From Branchiostoma floridae (Eukaryota > Chordata > Leptocardii > Amphioxiformes > Branchiostomatidae), in the NCBI RefSeq assembly GCF_000003815.2, contig NC_049992.1, positions 6,547,081 to 6,611,080 on the forward strand: a stretch of DNA of 64,000 nucleotides, read 5' to 3'. This document shows, piece by piece, positions 1 through 11,187 of the stretch (positions are counted from its first letter, which is position 1; every line of letters begins with the position of its first letter). A model generated the notes under the pieces. That model saw nothing but the letters and a program-made list of their open reading frames with translations. It made no database searches and was not told the origin of the DNA. The position numbers and the translations under genes are program-made.

Positions 1-500
1 GTAAGGTACCGTACAGGTAACTATTGGATAGCTTGCTTGGATTAACAACAAGGCCAGCAAGAAATTGCAAAAACTCAGATTTAAATAAGGGCTAATACCA
101 AACATGAAGAATAATACATTGTCAGCTTGAAAAAAAGCAAACAAAAGCTACCTCTTTGCAGTAGCTGCACCTGTTTGTACAGTTTTAATGTATTTAACAT
201 GTCTTCATGATTGAAAAAATTCACTACAATGATGGATGTGCCAAGTAATGAGCTTATACTTACTTTGTAAGCCAATTTACCATACTGGAAAGTTATTTGT
301 AATGGTGACATGATAATATGCTGAATGGCAAGTGTGTTGAATTTTTTTTTTTCATTTTTGGAAAAATAGGAATAGACAATTCTGAGAACCAATTGCTTGA
401 ATTGGTGTGACCTTATAAACCTGAGAAAAAGATTGAATGGGTAACTGAGTGTTAGTGTTTGATCAGAAGTCACATGTCAGAAGTACATCACTGTGGACAG
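1..500. other. Non-coding stretch at window edge
   Basis: AT-rich sequence in which I see no convincing exon on either strand. The first bases (gtaagg) look like a splice donor, so the window may begin inside an intron of a plus-strand gene, but nothing upstream is available to test this. Poly-T runs occur at about 340 and 500; the second forms the pyrimidine tract of the candidate acceptor at 514. Confidence 0.4.
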
Positions 501-514
501 ATTTTTTTTTTCAG

Positions 515-597
515 GGCATTGATGTCTGAAAACGTGTATTGGCAGAAGTGGAGAAGCTGATTACACAGCAGGAGATGGAGCTCTTCATGCATCCCCC
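515..597 (+). CDS. Possible last exon of a plus-strand gene
   Basis: A long T-rich tract ending in cag at about 512-514 makes a good splice acceptor. Two frames compete downstream. One reads ALMSENVYWQKWRS and stops at TGA. The other, entered through a second cag about 30 bases later, reads EVEKLITQQEMELFMHPP and a few more residues before TAG. Its acidic/amphipathic composition looks coding, but it has an in-frame TGA if entered from the first acceptor. I do not recognise the protein. The long AT-rich stretch that follows would be 3'UTR. Only a terminal exon is claimed; the frame is unresolved. Confidence 0.35.
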
Positions 598-639
598 TGT
601 CATCTGTCCATAGAATGGTCAAAGCACCAGCTTAAGTTG

Positions 640-1840
640 TTAACAACATTTTGGGCTTGACAGAAGACTACATATGCATGTACATGTACTGTATATAGAA
701 AAAGTTGACATGTAGATTTGTTTAGAAGTAGAGTGTCCTGATGGTTTGTAAAATCTGTGTGGGGTTGTATAATAATTGGTTCCTTTGATGCCAATTCCAT
801 TTGATACCAAGTCATCTGACTCTGAGTGGTACATGTATATACAGTTGTCGCAATAAGCCTCTAAACCTGTATAAAGCTATAATAGTAGTGCCATAATGTA
901 TGCTGTATTTAGCACAATATTTTATATTCTTCGATACTGTAGTACTTTGTACTGATAAGTGTAATACTGTATGTTGAGTAACATTTGCATATGTTCAACC
1001 ATTTGTCTAGTTAGATGTACCTGCATTGAATTGTTCTGCCAGTTCATTCTAGCGACGCTGAAGAATAGTGATGGATGTCACAAAAAAGATATATGGAGAT
1101 AAATCTTTTTTTTACCTAGTTGTATAGACTGATTTGTATTTGAAGACTGTAAATGTCCTTCTCCAATAGGAGTACGATATTTACTGGGATACTGTATATT
1201 CATGATAGTTTGATACACCATATTTAGAACACTTATTAAAACTGAACAATACCTGTTTACTCATTTGTTTCAAATGTGTTTGATGTGCAGTGTACATAGG
1301 GTCATAGGTTCTTTTTTCAATGACCTTGCCCAACAAAGGTAATATACAGGCCAGAAAATGGAATTATTTTAGATTTCAAAGACGTTGACAGGTTAACCTG
1401 ACATGGGTATCATTGAGTCTTTCCCAACATACCATTCACTGAAGTGCACATTTGGATCGGAGAAACATACATTTTTAAGAAATAATCCACCCCACCCCCC
1501 CTACCACCAGCAATTCTAATATAAACCTTGGAAACACTTATCAATAGTCAAAATAAGTCTATTATCTTCACTTCATTTGTTTTACCAGGAACGTACACAG
1601 ATCAAGCTGGACCTGATTTTCAGGCAGTCCTGGATTTACATACTATCTAGTCTGACTTAGAATACTTACTCCACATTTTCTAGATTACTGTTTGTAGTAT
1701 GTTCTGCTATGTTCTGTTCTGCTATGAATATCCATCAGTAGTAGTTCTATACTTAGCTTTAGAAAACTTATTTTATAATACCATTATTTACAGTATCATG
1801 CCCATATAAAGCTACATTGTTAGACAGTGTATGTTGCCCA
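640..1840. other. Non-coding AT-rich region
   Basis: No exon-like frame with splice signals is visible. Part may be 3'UTR of the candidate exon ending near 600. A short segment at 846-880 (aataagcctctaaacctgta) resembles one at 8761-8785, indicating a dispersed repeat. Confidence 0.4.
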
Positions 1841-1854
1841 TGCCTGGAGTGCTT

Positions 1855-2062
1855 GATAACTTATCTCCAAGCAGATCCTAATCTCCAAGCAGATCCTACG
1901 GTGGCATAAGATAGTGTCATTAAGCTAGCCAAGGCATGTGGTCAGCCAAGGAGACAATTGACACCACATTGCCGGCTACACCCCTTGGCTACATGTAGCT
2001 AATGATACATGTACTACTACATTGTAGTATATTATGCCACCGTAGGATTTGCTTGAGATAAC
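1855..2062. mobile_element. MITE with inverted ends (CCAAGCAGATCCTACGGTGG family)
   Basis: The left end reads atctccaagcagatcctacg followed by gtggcataagatagt. The right end carries the reverse complement in diverged form (atgccaccgtaggatttgct). The left end is partly doubled (ctccaagcagatcct occurs twice in a row). A second copy with better-preserved ends lies at 33092-33270, and decayed relatives lie at 33440-33630. No coding capacity is visible, which fits a non-autonomous DNA transposon. Confidence 0.75.
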
Positions 2063-2130
2063 CGTGATAACCATGAATGAATAACTTACGCCACTTCCTG
2101 TTCATCACATCCCTCACTTTGATTCTTAAG

Positions 2131-3752
2131 GCCTCTGTGCAAAGCCTTATATCTCCTAACAGAATCAAGCAACAGCAAAGTTATCAACACCACAGATTAG
2201 CGTATTAAACTACTTTCCTGAAAATTTCATTGAGATGTATCACTCGTCTTACAGAGAAAAACGCGATTACGTTTGATGCGGTAAAATTTCGCCCGAAATC
2301 GTCCACGCAAACAAGCGCAGTTGACACGCGGCCTCGCTTTGCGCGAGGCTAAAACGTCTCTTACTTTCGTATCTCCTTCAAACTACCACAGAATTACTTC
2401 AAATTTAGCTGAAATATGCATGAAAGTGTACTTAGCTAGGATCTGAAACGTCATGTGATGTTTGTACTTTGGTATTGAGATACGTGCAGTTGAACTTCTG
2501 ATAGGAAATCACGCATTTTTGACCTTGCGTCCAAATAAAAGTTCAAATATCTCCAAAATCTTTTATTGAAAGTAGTCAGAAAGAAAGTGGTGGCATCATG
2601 ACAATGTATTTGACAGACTTCTATGAAAAACTGCGTCCTTTTTACTTTATATATCTAACCCTACAGGGAGTTTGGGGTAAAACCTACTTTCCGAAGGTGG
2701 GCTTTTGAGCGGGGTGAAAATGACAATAGATCAAAGCCTTATATCTCCTAACAGAATAAAGCGAGAGAAAACCTATTAGGAACACAGCTAGATAAGCGTA
2801 CTAACCGGCTTTCCTGAAAATTTTATTGAGATATTTCACTCCTTTCTCGTCTTACAGAGAAAAACGCAATTACCTTTGATGCGGTAGAATTTCGCCCGAA
2901 ATTGTCCATGCGAACAAGTGCAGTTGACAAGCGGCCTCGATTTACGCAAGGCTAAAATGTCTCTTACTTAATTTCGTATCTCCTTCAAACTACCACAGAA
3001 TTACTTCAAATTTGGCTGAAATATGTATGAAAGTGTACTTAGCTAGGATCTGAAACGTCATATGATGTTTGTACTTTGGTATCGAGATACGTGCAGTTGA
3101 ACTTCTGATAGGAAATCAGCATTTTTGACCTTGCGTCCAAATAAAAGTTCAAATATCTCCAAATTTTTTTATTGAAAGTAGTCAGAAAGAAAGTGGTGGC
3201 ATCATGACAATGTATTTGACAGACTTCTATGAAAAACTGCGTCCTTTTTACTTTATATATCTAACCCTACAGGGAGTTTGGGGTAAAACCTACTTTCCGA
3301 AGCTTACTTACTGAGCGGGGTGAAAATGACAATAGTTCAAGGCCTTATATCTCCTAACAGAATAAAGCGAGAGAAAACCTATTAGGAACACAGCTAGATA
3401 AGCGTACTAACCGGCTTTCTTGAAAATTTCATTGAGATATTTCACTCCTGTCTCGTTCTACAGAGAAAAACGCAATTACCTTTGATGCGGTAGAATTTCG
3501 CCCGAAATTGTCCATGCTAACAAGTGCAGTTGACAAACGACCTCGCTTTGCGTGAGACTGAACGTCTCCGACGTTCGTATCTCCTCTAAACAACAACAAA
3601 TTTACTTCAAATTTGGCTGAAATAGGCATGAAAGTGTGCTTAGTTGTGATCTGAAATACCATATGATGGTTGTACTTTGGTATTGAGATAAATGCAGTTG
3701 AACTTCGGATAAGAACTCACGCATTATTGACCTTGTGTTCAAATATCTCCAA
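2131..3752. repeat. Tandem array of ~608-bp units, about 2.7 copies
   Basis: The phrase gccttatatctcctaacaga recurs at about 2142, 2734 and 3342. Each time it is followed by the same order of blocks: an agagaaaaacgc box, gcccgaaat, cttcaaatttggctgaaat, and a closing gagcggggtgaaaatgacaa. Units two and three are nearly identical; the first is more diverged. The third runs into the assembly gap, so the true copy number is unknown. The open frames within it are short and not shared in frame, so I do not read it as coding. Confidence 0.85.
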
Positions 3753-4075
3753 NNNNNNNNNNNNNNNNNNNNNNNNNNNNNNNNNNNNNNNNNNNNNNNN
3801 NNNNNNNNNNNNNNNNNNNNNNNNNNNNNNNNNNNNNNNNNNNNNNNNNNNNNNNNNNNNNNNNNNNNNNNNNNNNNNNNNNNNNNNNNNNNNNNNNNNN
3901 NNNNNNNNNNNNNNNNNNNNNNNNNNNNNNNNNNNNNNNNNNNNNNNNNNNNNNNNNNNNNNNNNNNNNNNNNNNNNNNNNNNNNNNNNNNNNNNNNNNN
4001 NNNNNNNNNNNNNNNNNNNNNNNNNNNNNNNNNNNNNNNNNNNNNNNNNNNNNNNNNNNNNNNNNNNNNNNNNNN
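3753..4075. other. Assembly gap (323 N)
   Basis: Run of N between the 608-bp tandem array on the left and the 147-bp satellite on the right. Its position between two repeat arrays suggests the assembler failed on repeats, so the gap length may be arbitrary. Confidence 0.98.
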
Positions 4076-4113
4076 CATAGACCACGTTTCAATCAACACA
4101 GGAACATCATTGT

Positions 4114-4700
4114 CGACATCTCATTTTTGGGTTGAAATCTGCTATTTTTGGTTCAAAGGGCCAAATTTAGCCTTTTTTGACAAAAAGAGGGTGAACGAGA
4201 TGTCAGGAAGTTATTCCGCACTCAGTAAAGTTGGTTCGAAGGAAATCGGACATCGTTTGTCGACATCTCATTTTTGGGTTGAAATCTGCTTTTTTTGGTT
4301 CAAAGGGCCAAATTTAGCTTTTTTGACAAAAAGAGGGTGAACGAGATGTCAGAAAGTTATTCCGCACTCAGTAAAGTTGGTTCGAAGGAAATCGGACATC
4401 GTTTGTCGACATCTCATTTTTGGGTTGAAATCTGCTATTTTTGGTTCAAAGGGCCAAATTTAGCTTTTTTGACAAAAAGAGGGTGAACGAGATGTCAGGA
4501 AGTTATTCCGCACTCAATAAAGTTGGTTCGAAGGAAATCGGACATCGTTTGTCGACATCTCATTTTTGGGTTGAAATCTGCTTTTTTTGGTTCAAAGGGC
4601 CAAATTTAGCTTTTTTGACAAAAAGAGGGTATACGAGATGTGAGGAAGTTATTCCGCACCCAATCAAGTTGGTTTGAAGGAAATCAGACTTTGTTTCGCG
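4114..4700. repeat. 146/147-bp satellite, four units
   Basis: Units begin at 4114, 4261, 4407 and 4553 with cgacatctcatttttgggtt. They contain ttcaaagggccaaatttagc and gacaaaaagagggtgaacga, and close with ggaaatcggacatcgtttgt. Spacing is 147, 146 and 146 bases. The first three units are almost identical; the last degrades after about 4640. The reading frame shifts between units because of the one-base length change, which argues against a coding repeat. Confidence 0.9.
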
Positions 4701-4759
4701 ATATCTATGTTTTATGGAAAAATTGCTGTTCTTGCGTCTGAATAGCAAATTTAGCTTTC

Positions 4760-5480
4760 TCTATAAAAAAAAGGAACATACATAGGCAAAATACCACTAA
4801 GAATATAGTTATTTGCAATGTCAGAAGATTCTGTGTCACTATTCAAAAACATGACAACTTCAACACCATGCATATGGTAGGCTTTCTTTTCAGTACTGTA
4901 AATAACCTTACGTCACCATGGTAACTTAAAGAAGCAACTGATTTACCCTTCACTCAAAAATATTGATGATGGCTGCTTAACTACCCTAAAAACCATGGAC
5001 CTCAGAAGCAGATTTTTTCCCAAAGACCACTGTTTATTTCTTGACGATTTGACTGCAGCAAAATAAAGCTTGACAAAAAGGATCTAGATCAATAACTGTC
5101 TACCTGCAAAATAGAGGCCAACTTGTTCATACCTTTATATACAATGCACAACTGGATGTTGTCCTGTGTTGGCACTTATTTTTGTATATGCATGCAAATA
5201 AGGAAAATTCATGAATTACCGTTATGTATCGTACAGACATGAACAGGTAAAGCAATAATGATTCAGATTATTAATTTCAATATGAAATGAAAGCTAAATA
5301 AAAGCTTTTATAAAAATAAAATCAATTTTGTTCTTCTTATCCCCATCATCGTGACATACTTTAAGTGTCTATGACACCAAAATACATAATTTTATTACTA
5401 ACTTTGCCGGTAATAGTATTCTTGCATGAACACAGACAGTTACAGTCGACTAGTCGTATGATGTTATAGAACATCAAACC
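4760..5480. other. No gene seen
   Basis: AT-rich, with no exon-like frame or clear repeat structure that I can support on either strand. Confidence 0.4.
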
Positions 5481-5488
5481 CTGTCAAA

Positions 5489-5911
5489 GATCATACTTCA
5501 GCTCTTGTTTCCTGCCACCAGGTAATTGAATTGAGCATTGATTATTACTTCAATGACATCTCATTGAACACTGCGGCCGGTTCAGAACAAGACATTGAGT
5601 GTTGCTAAAAAGTACTGTTGATGAGCACACTGTGCTTAGTTTAAGGAGATAACACATACTTGCAAGATACAAAAATATTTGCTTAGTTTGCTTCCTAAAA
5701 TTATTTTTTCGCAAGCCACCGTGGCAAGTTAAGAATCATCGTGACATCATCAAAGTAATCCTCAACATCATCATCCTCATCATCAGTCGGTGGCAGAGCA
5801 CTTGATCACAAGTTTCATCCACAACTGACGGTCCGCACCCAGTGCAGCTACAATCAATGTTTAATTCAATTACCTGGTGACAACCTGGAAACAAGAGCTG
5901 GAAGTATGATC
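5489..5911. mobile_element. Inverted-repeat element, ~420 bp
   Basis: The left arm begins gatcatacttcagctcttgt and includes caccaggtaattgaattgag. The right arm (5851-5911) is its reverse complement with a few differences, ending acaagagctggaagtatgat. Arms are about 55 bases and the interior is unrelated, including a short tcatcatcatcat run near 5770. It has the form of a MITE; no coding sequence is seen. Confidence 0.75.
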
Positions 5912-6119
5912 TTCAATTGGTTTTATATTCAATAACACCAGGAGGGTTTATTTTAGTGCAAAGTTCTATTTTCAATTAGTAATTCTATCTCAATGGATTA
6001 CAATCACCAAAATGTTATACATTGCTATCATTGGTGTCATTAACACTTTAAGTCAGCATTGCATAGCAGGATACACACCAGGTCCCATCACATTGACAAT
6101 GATCTCATACATGTGTGTA

Positions 6120-6640
6120 CAATGTAGGGTGAAAAGCTCTACACTTAAAGCATGAAATGTACTGTTTTTTTTTTTTAAAGAATCATTTCATCAGGAATTG
6201 CTCAACATTATATACCTAAACATTTCCTGGAGAGTATCTTAAACACACAATTAATTCACCCCTCTCCATAGCTACCTGTTCAATGGAGTTTTGATAAAAC
6301 ACAGAATTCGAACATCAGAAAGTGCTCTGCTTCCTTGGTCAATCAGTCATGCCTCAGGGACTTACAGTTACTGACAGCATACATATAGTCATGAAGTATA
6401 TAATTGCAAGATATTTGTAGATATGGATATGCAAAATGGCTCCTCACAACATTGCATCTAGGATACTGCATGCTACATATTAGCTTCAACATGACAATTA
6501 CATCTACAGTCCAAAGAGCTATGATTTCAAAGCATCTAAATCTGAGTCATAATAAATGCCATAGTACCACAGTGCATCACAGAAAGGCACGCTTCTAGTT
6601 CTACTAGCTGTTTATCTTTTTACAGACTCATTGTTTATGC
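6120..6640. other. No gene seen
   Basis: AT-rich sequence downstream (on the minus strand) of the last exon that stops at 6674. It could include that gene's 3'UTR. No exon or repeat is supported. Confidence 0.35.
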
Positions 6641-6673
6641 ATGTTAAAGAAATTGGGACTTGGTTAGTGTTCA

Positions 6674-6786
6674 TTATAACTCTGCCATCTGCAGGTAGAA
6701 GCAGGTAATCCATTGCATAATCAGCTTCTCATCTGCTGTCATCTCATGTGCACTGATGGCCTTCCTGGGTTGAGTGTCATCAGCAC
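6674..6786 (-). CDS. Last exon of an unrecognised minus-strand gene
   Basis: On the minus strand, an acceptor ending gctatag at 6787 opens a frame of 36 codons to TAA at 6674-6676. It reads ADDTQPRKAISAHEMTADEK, then a more hydrophobic end with QWITCFYLQMAEL. The exon starts with two bases completing a split codon. Its polar, helix-like composition and the clean acceptor-to-stop architecture support a real exon. I do not recognise the family. The candidate first exon of the same gene is at 10019-10086. Confidence 0.6.
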
Positions 6787-6984
6787 CTATAGCAACAACA
6801 ACATTACAAATTAAAATATTTCAGTGTTGTAATAGACATTATTCTGGTGAAGGTTGCAAAGCAAAGTCACTGTATAGCCTTGTTGTCAGTGCCTATTGAA
6901 ATACATCTGATATATACATGTAGTAAGTAAGTAAGTATCGTGTCCTGTGATCTTATGACAACAAATAAAGACCTAACTAATGAA

Positions 6985-7135
6985 ATACAGGGAGTATTGT
7001 CAAAACACAAACACACATATACTCTCTCTCTCACACACACACACAAACACACTGTACACACAAATAGTATACACACACACTGTACACACAAATACACACA
7101 CAAACACACACACACACACATGCATGCATGCACAC
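6985..7135. repeat. (CA)n-rich microsatellite
   Basis: Interrupted CA/CT dinucleotide tract, with two copies of a longer unit (cacactgtacacacaaata) and a terminal gcatgcatgcat. Low-complexity open frames across it on both strands are not genes. Confidence 0.9.
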
Positions 7136-7304
7136 ACTCATATTCAGTATATTGGTACCTATAGTAGTGAGTTTATCGCTGTCAAAATAAGCGATATTGG
7201 TGCTACCACACCCTTCGTATTAGAAAAAAAAGACTTATCTATTACACATATTGTTTCATTATTACTGTAAACACCAATGTCTTAAATCAATTATAAGGCA
7301 CTAC

Positions 7305-7371
7305 ATTTGATATTGTGGGGGGTGACTTCTCGTTGAAGGCAGTGGTTATGAACTGTCTTCCAAGTTCCATA
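7305..7371 (-). CDS. Possible internal exon
   Basis: On the minus strand, an acceptor (actcattattcag) is followed by one base and then an open frame, MELGRQFITTAFNEKSPPTI, before a gtagtg donor. The single leading base T would complete the split codon left by the candidate first exon (10019-10086), so the phases of those two agree. Its end phase does not match the last exon at 6674-6786, so at least one further exon would be needed. Tentative. Confidence 0.3.
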
Positions 7372-8079
7372 CTGAATAATGAGTGGGTAGATAAAAATCA
7401 ATGACAGATATAAAGAAAATATGGTGAATGTTTGAAAATTTGCTCTTTTCTGGAAAGAGGTTTTAGCATGTTAGTGTTACTGCTAGAGTCCTTCTGATAA
7501 TGAATATACTGCCTATAGTACACCAGAGTAGGCAGCTGCAATGTATTATTACACTGAAGGACTACCTAGTATTATACTCTGGATGAGAAACAGGCATTCA
7601 GATATATGTGCTAGGTAAACCAGATAGAGAGAGCAAGAAAAGACTAGCATAAAAACGACTTTGTTAGGATCTTAAATTCTAGTCTATTTTGGGACATTCT
7701 ATTTTTTTAAACACACAAGTGTGTACCTGTAGTACATTTTTGTGACAATGATACTAACACTAACAGACCTTGAAATGGGATTTACCCAGGTACAGGATTG
7801 ATCCAAATTTGCAAATCCTGGTATAACCAGTCAGGATCCAGATTGTCAGTAAATCTCCTTTTTGAGGTAAAATCAGCAGATTGGGATTGGCAATTTGCCC
7901 AACCTACACCTAATACTAGAACTAGTATATCATTAAGTATATGCCGCCTATATCATATGTGGTGACAAGAGTTAACGTGGCACTTTTGCCCAAAGGCGGC
8001 AAAAGGAAAAACACAGTCTTTCAAATATGTAACCTTTATTAATTTTATACACAAACTCCTATTAGTTTTCAAGATGTGC

Positions 8080-8262
8080 ACCACCAAAATGAGAAAACTT
8101 GTCCATGCAGATTGACTGACTCAATAGGGAAATTCCCTTCTCCATTTAGCAGGAAAGGTTTGATCCACTCACGCCAGGAAGGTCCCCTACTCTTTTCAAT
8201 AAGTGTGACAGGTTCTTCTACACGCTCAGGGTGGGGCTCTCACAAAACACAGGATCTCCATT
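8080..8262 (-). other. Unexplained open frame, possible element remnant
   Basis: The minus strand is open for about 58 codons. It includes EPVTLIEKSRGPSWREWIKP and then FLLNGEGNFPIESVNLHG. It lacks a convincing acceptor, donor or start, and lies beside a hairpin and a CAGGTCC-rich palindrome. A decayed transposon coding fragment is as likely as an exon. No family recognised. Confidence 0.25.
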
Positions 8263-8272
8263 TGACCCTAGC

Positions 8273-8300
8273 AAGGACGTTACATCAGTAACGTCCTTGA
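8273..8300. repeat. Perfect hairpin, 12-bp arms
   Basis: caaggacgttac and gtaacgtccttg flank a four-base loop (atca). The hairpin is bracketed by ccctag on the left and accctagg on the right, so the symmetry extends imperfectly outward. It is probably the inner part of a small inverted-repeat element. Confidence 0.7.
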
Positions 8301-8499
8301 CCCTAGGTACTCATTTTCACCTGAGTGAGTTTTGGGTTATAATCAAATCGGGTGACTCCACTTTTTTAACAAAAGTTAACATGATGTATCATGCTCAATT
8401 TTCTGGGTTCAACTTAAAAAATAATTTCCAGTCCATTACTGGATTGGCAAGAATTTCTTACGGGTACCGCATGAACTAGGGGTGGGTTACATAAAATTC

Positions 8500-8570
8500 A
8501 GGACCGTCCAGGTCCGGTTCAGGTCCAGAGGATCAGGTTCAGGTCCGGACCTGAACTTGGACCTGATTCA
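8500..8570. repeat. CAGGTCC-rich palindromic repeat
   Basis: Several copies of caggtcc in both orientations, including the perfect 20-base palindrome gttcaggtccggacctgaac. It looks like the end or core of a small transposon. No gene is associated. Confidence 0.6.
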
Positions 8571-8906
8571 GTATGTGAAAACTTGTGAATGGACGATACT
8601 CAAACCAATTGTCCATTTCACTACACAGAAATCTGTATTATTAGTCTGCCACTGGCATTTTGAAATCCTACAACGCTAAGTGCCTCTTTACAATTGGCTT
8701 TAAAACTTGGTAGGAATGACTCTAGACTCTACTCAACTTCACTCGTTATTTTCTTCGACCAGTAAGCCCCCAAACCTGTACAATCTAATTTTAAACATTA
8801 CTACTTAATAATAGATTATATAGCACATATGTGACACTAGATAATTTCTATGTGAACAACACATCATCCAAATATGTGTTTTCTCAGGTGGGTATAACAT
8901 AATAAA

Positions 8907-9038
8907 AATACAACACGGTGTATTTAGCATCACCCTCCAGTCCCAGCCCTCCCACAGATCGGATTGCCCAACGGTCAAAGGCCTTCGACCGTCAGGCGAT
9001 CCGACCTGCGGGTCAAACGTAATACACCGTGTTGTATT
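8907..9038. mobile_element. 132-bp MITE with 18-bp perfect inverted ends
   Basis: The left end aatacaacacggtgtatt is exactly repeated in reverse complement at 9021-9038. The interior is GC-richer and contains an inner inverted pair around acggtcaaaggccttcgaccgt. There is no coding capacity. Confidence 0.8.
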
Positions 9039-9159
9039 CTTATTTTCTATATATATATATCCCACAATCAAACACCAAACAGCCCAAACATCACAACAGA
9101 TCATTCAGTTGTGTCACTGTTTGCGCCTTTTTTTACCTCCTTGATTTTACCAATTGAGA

Positions 9160-9400
9160 TATTTTGTGAGTCTCCAAGCAGACGTATTGCTGGATGAAAA
9201 AGAGAAAGATTTAGCCAAATAGGGACAAATAAGTTGCAATGGCATTTCAGTCAGTACTGTGCTATCTATCTACCCTACTCTACCCAGCTATCAGTCACAA
9301 GCTCATTATGTATACCTTTAGCCACCTGACTCCTATTTCAGTATTTGTTCAATATGTACAGTTTTTCCAGCGACCTCTGGAGTCTGTTAGAGACTAATAC
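9160..9400. mobile_element. Dispersed repeat, second copy at 62545-62745
   Basis: Shares ccaagcagacgt, ccaaatagggacaaataagt and, further on, a gcgacctctggagtctg block with the segment at 62545-62745 inside the last LamG module. The similarity is interrupted by small indels over about 200 bases. Family not recognised. Confidence 0.6.
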
Positions 9401-9448
9401 TTAGTACTACTCATACTATTATGTAACACGGTACAAGTACACTGTATA

Positions 9449-9652
9449 CTGTAAATGCATTTAAGTTCGCGGGGATTTAATTTCGCAGTAGTGGGAAAAG
9501 GGACTTTTCGCGGTGGAAGTTCGCGGTAACACCATAGACTGTAGTCTAATATCATAATAGAAAAATGTTCGCGGTGGTTTTAAGTTTGCGGTGAAGTGGT
9601 CACCCCGAAAACCGCGAACATTAATCCACCGCGAACATTTCTGCATTTACAG
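9449..9652 (-). mobile_element. TTCGCGG-type MITE, copy 1, TA-flanked
   Basis: The ends are ctgtaaatgca... and ...tgcatttacag, each flanked by TA. The inside is rich in ttcgcgg and ccgcgaac. Copies 2 (22747-22954) and 3 (28904-29111) are in the opposite orientation. The TA target-site duplication and short inverted ends suggest a Tc1/mariner-type non-autonomous element. Confidence 0.85.
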
Positions 9653-10018
9653 TAATTTTAGTAACCGCAATCAGTATAACCTGTACTCTGAGGGCTTACA
9701 ATTGCAAACAAATTGTCCTTGTAACCTCGGATTTTCAAAACAAATGCAAGTATCAATGAGACAACTGGGCCCTGGAACCTATCATGTAACGTTATAATGT
9801 ACCTGCACCAGTAAAAAATATTAGTAACGTGGAAACAAGGTGGAAATTGTCAAGGAGGCCGGAGAGACCTCCGGGGTGAAAAATTGTTAAATCTGTTTAG
9901 AATGGATTATGATTTTTCTATGCCTCATTTATGATCAAGAAGGACAAAAACGATGCCTTGATGAATTAGACCTACCTTTAGAACGGGTTACGTGGAATGA
10001 ATACGTTTGGAAAGGTAC

Positions 10019-10086
10019 GTTTCGAACGTTTCCAGGCGTGTTCGTGTGTAATCTCGTTCGATACGATAATCTGTGGAGGCCGCCAT
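10019..10086 (-). CDS. Candidate first coding exon with YY1-like start context
   Basis: On the minus strand, ATG at 10086-10084 lies in caagatggcggcctcc, a match to the YY1 promoter/start motif often found at metazoan TSS-proximal start codons. The frame reads MAASTDYRIERDYTRTRLET before a gtacct donor at about 10018; other GT donors lie slightly further on, before an in-frame TAA. The surrounding 150 bases are CpG-rich, as in a promoter. It is the natural 5' end for the minus-strand gene whose last exon is at 6674-6786, but the middle exons are not secured. Confidence 0.45.
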
Positions 10087-10639
10087 CTTGGATCTTGGAC
10101 CGCTCATTCCCATGACGCATCGCGCCTGTCCAAGCCACGCTGATCACCGCGGGCTGTGCGCGCTTGGCGTTGTCCTCGACACAGCACTGCTGATAACGCA
10201 GGTCATCCTAGGATGAAAGGACACGAACCTACCACAGCAACGACTGCCTAACGCCGTCCTTAGTTATACAGTTATTTCTATTAACGCTATGTGTATGGGG
10301 TGAATTGGGCACTGAGGTGAATCAATATCCAAATTTGCACTAAGTTCCTCAAACCTGGGTAATAATAGCACAGAAAAAATGACCACATTGTAAATATCAG
10401 TCAGATGATAGCACTATGAAATGAAAATCTTGTTCAGAATTCACTCTAAAATGGTTGTATGAGAAGCTATGCTACAACAGTCCCTCCCGCGATACTTATA
10501 GAACAGTCCCGCAAGGAGGTCACATGACTAGTGCCCGCCATTTTGAATTGCTATAGTTAAAGTATGGTAGTATCGTCGCCGTACATTTTGACCAAAAACA
10601 GGGACTTAAAATGCTTGTAAAGCACGGAAACTCCGTACA

Positions 10640-10945
10640 CATCAATGGGACACCATCTTGAACATGTTTGTGGCGGTAGGTTTAGGTGTCGTTGCGCGAC
10701 GGCCGATATTTTTGTGGATATTGTGGGCATTCGCTAAAAAGACATTTTGCTGGGCGTTCGCTAAAAAGACCATCGAGAATCGAAAACTTTGATTTATGTC
10801 ACTTCGGGTCAATGGATTGACTTGAAACTCAGGATTAATACATGGGAGCACAACGTGGACATATTCCAAGCAAAAAAATGAGATTCGTGCAGCGCGGACT
10901 TCTCTAGAGTGGGCGTTTGTGGGCATTCGCTAAAAAGACCCTCCC
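10640..10945. repeat. Three dispersed copies of a short motif
   Basis: The string gggcattcgctaaaaagac occurs near 10727 and 10922, with a one-base variant (gggcgttcgctaaaaagac) near 10752. The spacing is irregular, so it is not a simple tandem repeat. Possibly remnants of a mobile element. Confidence 0.5.
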
Positions 10946-11187
10946 TTTACGATTCAAAGTATTTTCACTATGTCATTGTAGCCATAGAGTGTTTGGTAAT
11001 AGTTGCAAACACATGTTTGAACACTTGTTTAAGTCTAACTCTATATCACTAGAAAAGACGATGGCGTTGTGACATCTACAACAATCATTGATATCAAGAA
11101 ACAAACTAGTACATAAAGTAGATACAAGTAGTCTTCTTTCTAAATTCATATCCCTCAGCAAAACTCTATGTTTATTTGTCCTTGCAG

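Noticed and set aside
3602-4340. Several long frames across N
   Set aside because: They exist only because the gap is read as open; no sequence supports them.
4114-4700. Regular repeats as a CRISPR array
   Set aside because: Units are contiguous 146/147-bp satellites with no spacers, in an intron-rich animal genome.
9909-10147. Overlapping 68-70-codon frames on both strands at the CpG-rich region
   Set aside because: Composition-driven shadows of the region containing the candidate first exon at 10019-10086, which uses another frame.
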